Shown here: positions 5,764 to 10,804 of the stretch, one piece after another
Layout: each line of letters opens with the position of its first letter
Numbering within the stretch: the first letter of the stretch is position 1
Origin: Caldilineaceae bacterium
GTDB taxonomy: Bacteria > Chloroflexota > Anaerolineae > Caldilineales > Caldilineaceae
NCBI GenBank assembly: GCA_012032975.1
Contig: JAAUPU010000030.1
Coordinates: forward strand, 1 to 10,804
Reading direction: 5' to 3'
Length of the DNA stretch: 10,804 bases
The notes under the pieces: generated by a model
The model's database searches: none
What the model was told of the DNA's origin: nothing
Seen by the model: only the letters and a program-made list of their open reading frames with translations
Position numbers and translations under genes: made by a program

Positions 5764-6843
5764 ATGAGCACACAGCCGAATGTGATTCTCATTCTCGCCG
5801 ATGACATGGGGTACGGTGACTTTGGCGTCTTCAACGACGGCTATGTGCGCACACCCAACCTGGATCGGCTGGTCGATGAGAGCGTCTGTCTCAGCCAGCA
5901 CTATTCGGCATCCCCGGTCTGTTCGCCCGCCCGCGCCGGGTTGCTGACTGGTCGGTATCCCCATCGCACCGGCGCGTTGACCCCACAAGAGGTGTTGGGG
6001 CTGGACCGTATCGCCCTGGACGAAGTGACGCTGGGCGACGCGTTTCAGCAAGGCGGGTATGCCACCGGCTTGATCGGCAAGTGGCACAACGGCGCGCTCG
6101 ACCCGCGCTACCACCCCAACGCACGTGGCTTCGAGGAGTTCGTGGGCTTTCGGGGCGGCTGGGCCGACTACTATCGCTGGCGGCTGGATGTGAACCACTC
6201 AACCCGTTCCACAGATGGCCGCTATCTCACCGACGTCCTGACCGATGAGGCCATCGACTTCGTGCGGCGTCATCAGCGCGAGCCGTTTATGCTCTGCCTC
6301 ATGTACAACGCCCCCCATTCGCCCTTGCAGGCGCCAGATGAAGCCGTTCAACCCTATCTCGACATGGGGCTGCGACCAGGCGTGGCCATCACCTATGCGA
6401 TGATCGAAATCATGGACGCCGGGATCGGTCGTCTTCTGGAAGCGTTGGAGCAGTTTGGCCTGGACGAGAATACCATCGTGCTCTTCTCCAGCGACAATGG
6501 CCCCGCGTTCGGCGCGCGACCGGATCAGGCGCCGGCCGGGATGGATCGGGACTTGACCCGCTTTAACTGTGGCTTTGCCGGCGCCAAGGGGTCGGTCTAT
6601 GAGGGTGGCATTCGCGTGCCCATGTTGGTGCGTTGGCCGGCTGCGCTGGCAGCGGGTGCGAAGCTGGACAAGCTTGTCCATGGCGCCGACTGGTTCCCCA
6701 CCCTGACGAAGATGGCAGGGGTCAAGCTACCCGAAGGCCGGGCACTGGATGGTCACGACGTTTTTCCGCTGCTCTGGGCGAGGAAGCCCAAGAGGAGCCG
6801 CGTCGATTCTGGCAATTTAATATCTACAACCCCATCGGCGTGA
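5764..6843 (+). CDS. Sulfatase (arylsulfatase family), N-terminal and catalytic part (frameshifted)
   Basis: This is a type I sulfatase that hydrolyses sulfate esters. The active-site motif C53-S-P-A-R57 is intact; the cysteine must be converted to formylglycine. Other expected residues are the metal ligands D13 and D14 (LADD) and D244 and N245 (SSDNGP), plus K106 and H108 (GKWH), H185 (NAPHSP) and K275 (GAKGS). The N-terminus goes straight into NVILILADDMGYGDFG with no signal peptide, so the enzyme should be cytosolic. I chose the ATG at 5764 because AAAGGA lies 6 nt upstream. Similarity ends near residue 337 (about 6774), where one base seems lost; the rest to 6843 is out of frame. The repaired protein is 472 aa, normal for the family. 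No formylglycine-generating enzyme or anaerobic maturase is in the window. The substrate is unknown. Confidence 0.93.
   Translation: MSTQPNVILILADDMGYGDFGVFNDGYVRTPNLDRLVDESVCLSQHYSASPVCSPARAGLLTGRYPHRTGALTPQEVLGLDRIALDEVTLGDAFQQGGYATGLIGKWHNGALDPRYHPNARGFEEFVGFRGGWADYYRWRLDVNHSTRSTDGRYLTDVLTDEAIDFVRRHQREPFMLCLMYNAPHSPLQAPDEAVQPYLDMGLRPGVAITYAMIEIMDAGIGRLLEALEQFGLDENTIVLFSSDNGPAFGARPDQAPAGMDRDLTRFNCGFAGAKGSVYEGGIRVPMLVRWPAALAAGAKLDKLVHGADWFPTLTKMAGVKLPEGRALDGHDVFPLLWARKPKRSRVDSGNLISTTPSA
6772..6779 (+). other. Apparent 1-nt deletion in the sulfatase gene
   Basis: The frame reads H-D-V-F-P-L-L-W and then loses similarity, while the frame offset by one continues G-E-E-A-Q-E-E-P-R-R-F-W-Q-F. 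Making the GGG run into GGGG joins them. H-D-V-F-P-L-L followed by a stretch of acidic and basic residues is usual at this point in sulfatases. Confidence 0.85.
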
Positions 6844-7181
6844 TCAATGCGGGGATGCGCCAAGGGTCGTGGAAACTGGTTCGCCCGGCGGTCAACATCG
6901 CCTTTGCCGATGCGGAAGGCCAACGGCTGCTGGAGCGCTATGTCGAGCTGGACATCGAGTACAAATACCATCCTGAAAACATCCAGTCGATCTTCACCGA
7001 CATGATACCGGAACTGGCGCTGCCCACGCTGCCCGCGCCCGAACTCTACCACATTGAGGATGATCCCCAGGAGCGCAACAATTTGGCGACGTTGCACCCA
7101 GAGCGGGTGCGGCAGATGGTCAGCGCGCTGGATAGTTGGTTTGAAGAGGTGGAGTCGGAACGCGCGCGAATCGTCGTGTAG
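6774..7181 (+). CDS. Sulfatase, C-terminal part
   Basis: This is the continuation of the sulfatase in the shifted frame. It carries the C-terminal sulfatase subdomain: a strand with RRFWQFNIYN, then GMRQGSWKLVRP, in which the lysine and arginine surround the usual RxGxWK-like motif. The closing segment ELYHIEDDPQERNNLA is the typical C-terminal signature of the family (L-Y-x-I-x-D-D-P-x-E-x-x-N-L-A). It has no independent start and should be joined to the preceding part. The stop TAG is at 7179-7181; about 140 nt without features follow, then the terminator at 7322. Confidence 0.92.
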   Translation: MGEEAQEEPRRFWQFNIYNPIGVINAGMRQGSWKLVRPAVNIAFADAEGQRLLERYVELDIEYKYHPENIQSIFTDMIPELALPTLPAPELYHIEDDPQERNNLATLHPERVRQMVSALDSWFEEVESERARIVV

Positions 7182-7321
7182 CGAGGTGGTCTGTATCTGA
7201 TCGGTTCGATATCGACAGCTTGACCTCTGCCACGAATTGCACGAGTTTTTGTCAAGCCCTTGAAACAATTCGCAACCGAAGCGACAGCGTCGTCAGAGCG
7301 TTTTCGAGCATCGTAAAACAT

Positions 7322-7357
7322 AAGAGATCCCCGGCGTGCAGACGCCGGGGATCTCTT
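7322..7357. terminator. Bidirectional intrinsic terminator between sulfatase and binding protein
   Basis: A perfect 16-bp stem (AAGAGATCCCCGGCGT, 7322-7337, with its complement at 7342-7357) closes a 4-nt GCAG loop. On the plus strand it runs directly into TTTTCTC; on the minus strand it is followed by TATGTTTTA. It lies between convergent genes ending at 7181 and 7386 and should stop transcription from both sides. Confidence 0.92.
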
Positions 7358-7385
7358 TTCTCAAGGCTCAGTCAGAAGAATCTGA

Positions 7386-9215
7386 CTATTCGGTCGGCTG
7401 GATGGTGTGGACGATCACATTCCAGGCTTCCCAGGGTGGATAGGGGGCCACGTAGGGATCGTTGGCGTTGGGCCAGCCGGTCCAGTAGGTGTCGTTGAAG
7501 ACAACAACATGGAGCTCTTCCAGCAACATCAACTCGGGCATGTCGCGGAGATAGATGTCGAGCGCCTGATTCGCCAGCTCGACGTATCGTTCGTTGTCCA
7601 CGGATCCGACCATGGACTCCATCTCGTCGATCAAGGCGTCGAATTCCGGGTTGCTGTAGCGGGTGCAAGCGATGATGCTGAAGCACTTTTCACCGATGGG
7701 CACTGCAAATCTGCTGTGGAGATCCTTGAGCGTCTCATACGGTTCAGAGATGCTGCCACAATGGACCAGGAAGAAGGTGTCGAAGTTGCCCAGGTTGAGG
7801 TCATCGACCCAGGCGCTCGAGCCTTCCGGTTCGAGCATTTCGATGGCGTCGAAACCAGCGCGTCTGAACTGGGCAGCGACGACCGGGGTCAATGGCGCCC
7901 ACTGGGGTGGCGTTCGCAATGGGATCGAGAGCACTTCGCCATCTTTGGCCCACAGGCCGTCCGCATTCTTGGCATAGCCTGCGGTTTCCATGTGTTGCGC
8001 TACCAGATCGAGATCAAGTCGATCCCGGTCATATTTGGCCAGCACTTCATCCGCACCGGCAGCCATCCACCGATCCGCCATGTATGCGGAGTAGGGGGCG
8101 ACCATGGGATAGTTGGCGTTCTGATAGCCCAGTGAGGAGATTTCGGCGCGGTCGAGTGCGTAGTTGAGCGCCAGCCGCACATCCAGATTGCTCCACGGCT
8201 CCTTGGCATTGTTGAAGACCAGGTTGTAGCCACAGCCGTCGGGAGCGCCCCAGATCGGCCCCTCGTCGTTCCACGACTTGATGTTGGGGTTGCGGTCGAG
8301 AACGGCGGTGTAGGTGCCAGGCTGGAGCGCATGGCCGCTGTCCACATCGTTGGCAATCAACAACTGCGCCATGGATTCGTCGCCGCCGACCGAAACGAGG
8401 ATCAGCCGTTCTGGTGCGGGCAGATCCTGGAAGCCGACCTTGTTCCCCCACCAATCGTCTCGGCGATCAAAGACAAACTGCTGCGGGCTGGAGCTGACCA
8501 GTTTGTAGGCGCCGGTGCCAACAGGCCACCCATTTGCCAGGTCGAAATTGGTGAAGCTACTGAGATCCTTGTCCGCCCAGATGTGCTCAGGCAGGATCAC
8601 CTGATGGTTCTCGTGTCCCAGGGCCAGGTTGTTGTGAAACCATCGAGGCCCCGGCTTGGTGAGGTTGATCACCGCTGTGAGTTCATCCACGCACTCCACG
8701 CTCTCCACCCACTCTTCGTAGATGAAAGAGTAGCTGAGGTCGGGTGAATTGTCGCGCAGCATCTCCAGCGTAAACTTCACATCGTCGCAGTTGAAGGCCT
8801 CGCCATCGGACCATTCGACGCCTTCGCGCAGGTGGACGGTCACCGCGGTGAAGTCGTCGTTGTACTCAAAACTCTCCGCCTGCCACGGGATTAATTCGCC
8901 GGTGTTTAGGTTGGTGTACATCAGTGCTTCAAAGATTGTCTTGTCGCCGATGGTTCGCTGATTTCCGTTGCCTGTCTGATAGATGTGCCAGTTGTCCGGA
9001 TTTGTCAGCGGACCCGAATTGTTGCCCCACGGGGTGACCACAAGCGTGCGATTGCGGGGAACATCCGCACCTGCGCCACCGCCTGCACTTGCGCCAGAAT
9101 CTGTCGAACCTGCCGAATCTGATGGACTCGCTGCTTGTTGACAGGCTGTGGCCAACAGCGCCACAAGCAATAGCAGCACAACCGCCCGAAGGCGGTGCAA
9201 CTGGAAATACCGCAT
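7386..9215 (-). CDS. Family 5 extracellular substrate-binding lipoprotein (ABC importer)
   Basis: This 609-aa protein belongs to the extracellular solute-binding family 5 (DppA/OppA-like), which delivers cargo to the importer. The N-terminus has a positive region, a hydrophobic stretch (AVVLLLLVALLATA) and a lipobox cysteine at C25, so it should be lipid-anchored outside the membrane. A Gly/Ser/Ala-rich linker covers about residues 29-50. The conserved block TAVTVHLREGVEWSDGEAFN, with the following DDVKFTLEML, is the family hallmark. Length is at the upper end of normal and the frame is intact. The ATG at 9215 has AGGAGG 7 nt upstream. It faces the transporter cluster tail to tail and has its own promoter (9303-9331). 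Assigning it to the permeases and ATPases at 1634-5661 rests on proximity and matching family, and on the absence of another binding protein here. Cargo is not identifiable. Confidence 0.94.
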   Translation of the reverse strand: MRYFQLHRLRAVVLLLLVALLATACQQAASPSDSAGSTDSGASAGGGAGADVPRNRTLVVTPWGNNSGPLTNPDNWHIYQTGNGNQRTIGDKTIFEALMYTNLNTGELIPWQAESFEYNDDFTAVTVHLREGVEWSDGEAFNCDDVKFTLEMLRDNSPDLSYSFIYEEWVESVECVDELTAVINLTKPGPRWFHNNLALGHENHQVILPEHIWADKDLSSFTNFDLANGWPVGTGAYKLVSSSPQQFVFDRRDDWWGNKVGFQDLPAPERLILVSVGGDESMAQLLIANDVDSGHALQPGTYTAVLDRNPNIKSWNDEGPIWGAPDGCGYNLVFNNAKEPWSNLDVRLALNYALDRAEISSLGYQNANYPMVAPYSAYMADRWMAAGADEVLAKYDRDRLDLDLVAQHMETAGYAKNADGLWAKDGEVLSIPLRTPPQWAPLTPVVAAQFRRAGFDAIEMLEPEGSSAWVDDLNLGNFDTFFLVHCGSISEPYETLKDLHSRFAVPIGEKCFSIIACTRYSNPEFDALIDEMESMVGSVDNERYVELANQALDIYLRDMPELMLLEELHVVVFNDTYWTGWPNANDPYVAPYPPWEAWNVIVHTIQPTE

Positions 9216-9302
9216 ACCTTTTCCTCCTCTGTGTTTATGGGATTGTGGGGAACACTGGTTCGCGACTCAAGTGGAGCCAAGATGGTGCAAGAGAACAATT
9301 GA

Positions 9303-9331
9303 ACTATAACAAACTGACTATTCGCTGTCAA
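9303..9331 (-). promoter_or_regulatory. Near-consensus sigma-70 promoter of the binding-protein gene
   Basis: On the minus strand, a perfect TTGACA (9331-9326), a 17-nt spacer and TATAGT (9308-9303) form the strongest promoter in the window. The predicted start is near 9296, with a leader of about 80 nt. A strong separate promoter fits the usual need for an excess of binding protein over membrane subunits. Confidence 0.82.
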
Positions 9332-9426
9332 TCGGAGAAAAAATCGTCAGCCGCCTACTGGGACCAGACATGCGGTCTGTTGGCTCTGGCAGATTCGATG
9401 GAGAGTTCGCCACGTTCGCCTGCGCG

Positions 9427-9435
9427 TGCTACACT
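9427..9435 (+). promoter_or_regulatory. Possible extended -10 promoter of the thioredoxin-like gene
   Basis: TGC followed by TACACT has the TGn extension and a 4-of-6 -10 match, about 75 nt upstream of the ATG at 9511. Only a poor -35 (TTCGCC at 9406-9411) is visible. No better candidate was found in the 9332-9510 stretch. Confidence 0.35.
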
Positions 9436-9510
9436 ATTTTGGATTGGGTGACCGTTTTGTTGCCGCGTGGCAAAGATGCGAGATCGTGCCAGGAGGAATT
9501 AAAGAACACG

Positions 9511-10035
9511 ATGAATCGTTGGGGAGCTGTATTTGTCATCTTGTTGGTTCTGGGAACCGGCTGGATCTGGGTGTCTCGCCTGCCGGCGGAAGCACAATCT
9601 GTCCAGCGCAACGCGGAACCGGCCATCGGACATCCCGCGCCCGATTTCGCACTGGAAACGTTGAACGGCGAAAACTTTTCGCTGGCAGAGCATCGGGGAA
9701 CGCCGGTCGTCCTCAACTTCTGGGCCACCTGGTGCGGCCCTTGCCAGCGTGAACTGCCCAGTTTACAGGCGGCTTCGGAGCGATATGCCGGGCAAGTGGT
9801 CATCGTCGGCGTGGATCAATCCGAACCAGCCGAGACCGTGCAACGCTATGTGGACGAGTTGGCGCTCACCTTTGCGATCCCAATGGACACAGACAACGAA
9901 GTGGCCCATCGCTACAACGTGGTCGGTATGCCAACGACTTTCTTTATCGACGCCGATGGCATCATCCGCAGCACATGGACGGGCGAGATGAACAGCGTGA
10001 CCCTGGCCGAAGGCATCTCAACCATCTTCCCCTGA
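9511..10035 (+). CDS. TlpA/ResA-like membrane-anchored thiol-disulfide oxidoreductase
   Basis: This 174-aa thioredoxin-fold protein probably reduces or shuffles disulfides outside the membrane, for example in cytochrome c maturation or redox maintenance. An N-terminal hydrophobic segment (about residues 5-21) serves as signal anchor. GHPAPDFALETLNG (from 40) opens the AhpC-TSA/Redoxin-type fold. The active site WCGPC gives C75 and C78, and the cis-proline is P141 in GMPTTFF. The open frame extends upstream to 9370, but those residues look non-coding. I chose the ATG at 9511, which begins a clear anchor sequence; AGGAGG at 9491-9496 lies 14 nt upstream, longer than usual. The last 18 nt overlap the 3' end of the convergent ligase gene. 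No cytochrome biogenesis genes lie nearby, so the specific role is open. Confidence 0.9.
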   Translation: MNRWGAVFVILLVLGTGWIWVSRLPAEAQSVQRNAEPAIGHPAPDFALETLNGENFSLAEHRGTPVVLNFWATWCGPCQRELPSLQAASERYAGQVVIVGVDQSEPAETVQRYVDELALTFAIPMDTDNEVAHRYNVVGMPTTFFIDADGIIRSTWTGEMNSVTLAEGISTIFP

Positions 10036-10593
10036 CTCTGTCGACGTCCCCGTGACCGTAAACAGCAACACCCAGACCAGCATCAGGTCTGGCAATGCAT
10101 AGCTGACGTCGATCAGTCCGTGGGTGATCGCAGCCATGACCGCGGCCATCAGCCCCAGGTTCAACGCCGCCGTCTGCCTGGAAGCGCCTCGATCGCGCCG
10201 AACCCGTCTCCACAGCCCCCAAAACCCAACGCCAAAAAATAGCGTCCCAAGCGCCAACCCAGGGATGCCCAGCCGCGTCCACCAGTCCAGGATCCAGTTG
10301 TGTGGATGGTTGAGATTCGGCTCTTCCCACGCGGCCGGCAGAATGTAATGAGTGCGAAATGCGTAGAGAAAATTGTCCGGCCCGACGCCGAGCCAGGGAT
10401 GATCCAACGCCATATGCCACGCGCTACGCCAGAGTTGCAGACGCAGAAAACCGGTCCCCTGGTTCACGTCGGAGAGCTGCTGGAAGCGCTCGGCGCTGAG
10501 AAAGGGCGCGAGGAGCATGAGAGCAAAGAGCGCCGTCGCCGCCAGCCAGAGCAGCGGCCGCAACGATTCGCCGCGGCGCCGCAGGAAGAAGGC
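10018..10593 (-). CDS. O-antigen ligase/Wzy-type membrane protein, C-terminal part
   Basis: This part of a polytopic membrane protein of the O-antigen ligase (Wzy_C) family contains the large extracytoplasmic loop motif HPWLGVGPDNFLYAF, then HNWILDWWTRLGIPGL and further membrane helices to the C-terminus. Such enzymes ligate or polymerise surface polysaccharide, though the family name covers varied roles. The frame is open from 10593 down to the TGA at 10018-10020. The start methionine-like codon at 10563 is internal, because the family sequence continues upstream (AFFLRRRGES) into the piece at 10593-10704. The gene converges on the thioredoxin-like gene with an 18-nt overlap and no terminator between. 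Confidence 0.87.
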   Translation of the reverse strand, partial: AFFLRRRGESLRPLLWLAATALFALMLLAPFLSAERFQQLSDVNQGTGFLRLQLWRSAWHMALDHPWLGVGPDNFLYAFRTHYILPAAWEEPNLNHPHNWILDWWTRLGIPGLALGTLFFGVGFWGLWRRVRRDRGASRQTAALNLGLMAAVMAAITHGLIDVSYALPDLMLVWVLLFTVTGTSTESGEDG

Positions 10594-10598
10594 CCCCC
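10593..10598 (-). other. Apparent 1-nt deletion in a G6 run of the ligase gene
   Basis: The minus strand reads G-G-G-A-T-C and then six Gs followed by CC. Seven Gs would join L-G-I-G-G to A-F-F-L-R-R-R in one frame. This is the longest homopolymer at any of the shift sites, the typical setting for an indel error. Confidence 0.85.
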
Positions 10599-10704
10599 GA
10601 TCCCGAGTGTTGCCAACGTCGCCGGCAGTGCCAGGAGAAGCGCCCCTTTGCTAAAGGTCAGCACCAGCGCCATGATCTGAACTGCGGCCATGCAATCCCC
10701 AAAT
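10593..10704 (-). CDS. O-antigen ligase-like protein, middle part
   Basis: This short open segment carries the family hallmark MALVLTFSKGALLLALPATL (from about 10676 down), the helix ending in T-F-S-[KR]-G-A found just before the large periplasmic loop. It is in a different frame from both neighbouring pieces. In its own frame it is bounded upstream by a TGA at 10704-10706. An ATG at 10691 exists but is unlikely to be a true start, because recognisable family sequence continues beyond it. The piece links the edge segment and the C-terminal part into one gene. Confidence 0.8.
10690..10704 (-). other. Second apparent frameshift in the ligase gene
   Basis: The edge piece reads D-K-W-R-L-I-W-G-L and the middle piece reads V-Q-I-M-A-L-V-L-T-F-S in a different frame. 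The net change is one base gained or two lost, opposite in direction to the shift at 10593. The exact base cannot be placed. Confidence 0.7.
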
Positions 10705-10804
10705 CAGCCGCCATTTGTCCATGCGCACGAAGACCGCCAGCGCCAGCGCAACGCCCAACGTACGTTCCAGATAGAGGGCCAGATTATTGGGTGATCCATA
10801 CAGC
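10691..10804 (-). CDS. O-antigen ligase-like protein, upstream part at the window edge
   Basis: At the right edge the minus strand encodes LYGSPNNLALYLERTLGVAL followed by a hydrophobic stretch. The Y-G-S-P-N-N-L-A-L-Y-L-E motif is characteristic of this family of bacterial polysaccharide ligases, in the loop before a transmembrane helix. The segment is too short to stand as a separate gene and clearly continues beyond 10804, so the true start lies outside the window. It shares a frame with the C-terminal part but not with the middle part. Confidence 0.78.

Noticed and set aside
7182..7321. Stretch between sulfatase stop and terminator
   Set aside because: I searched for a small gene or RNA and saw neither a convincing start site nor a structure.
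9370..9510. Upstream extension of the thioredoxin-like gene
   Set aside because: The frame is open but encodes no signal-peptide-like or domain-like sequence, and the anchor begins at the ATG at 9511.
1..10804. CRISPR, tRNA, rRNA, insertion sequences, prophage or defence genes
   Set aside because: No regular spaced repeats, cloverleaf, transposase or phage-like protein was seen on either strand.

Overview
The window looks like a chromosomal segment of a GC-rich Chloroflexota bacterium (Anaerolineae/Caldilineae-like). This is inferred from the style of the bL25 protein, the fused permease-ATPase of the peptide-type ABC transporter, the beta-repeat membrane protein and the consensus sigma-70 promoters. 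It is a protein-family judgement and was not tested by a search. No tRNA, rRNA, CRISPR array, insertion sequence or phage gene was seen.

Layout. At the left, on the minus strand, are the ribosomal protein bL25 (rplY, 49-723) and a small membrane-anchored protein with five 15-residue repeats (854-1339). A divergent intergenic region (1361-1633) carries a promoter in each direction. From 1634 to 7181 on the plus strand runs a tight cluster: a DppB-type permease, a DppC-type permease fused to a DppD-type ATPase, a DppF-type ATPase, and a signal-peptide-less sulfatase with an intact C-S-P-A-R active site. A strong bidirectional terminator (7322-7357) separates it from a convergent gene for a family 5 substrate-binding lipoprotein (7386-9215), which has its own near-consensus promoter. 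At the right are a plus-strand TlpA/ResA-like thioredoxin (9511-10035) and, convergent with it and overlapping by 18 nt, the 3' part of an O-antigen ligase/Wzy-type polymerase that runs off the window.

How the genes work together. The lipoprotein, the two permease domains and the two ATPases make one complete importer of the dipeptide/oligopeptide/nickel type. The adjacent cytosolic sulfatase suggests, as inference only, that the cargo is a sulfated compound desulfated after uptake.

Quality caveat. Six apparent frameshifts lie in otherwise well-conserved genes: near 97-101, 3882, 5027-5032, 6772-6779, 10593-10598 and 10690-10704. Five fit the loss of one base and at least four of those sit in short G or C runs; the sixth needs one extra base or two lost ones. 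Uncorrected indel errors in the assembly explain this better than simultaneous decay of five genes. The gene pieces below should be read as parts of intact genes.
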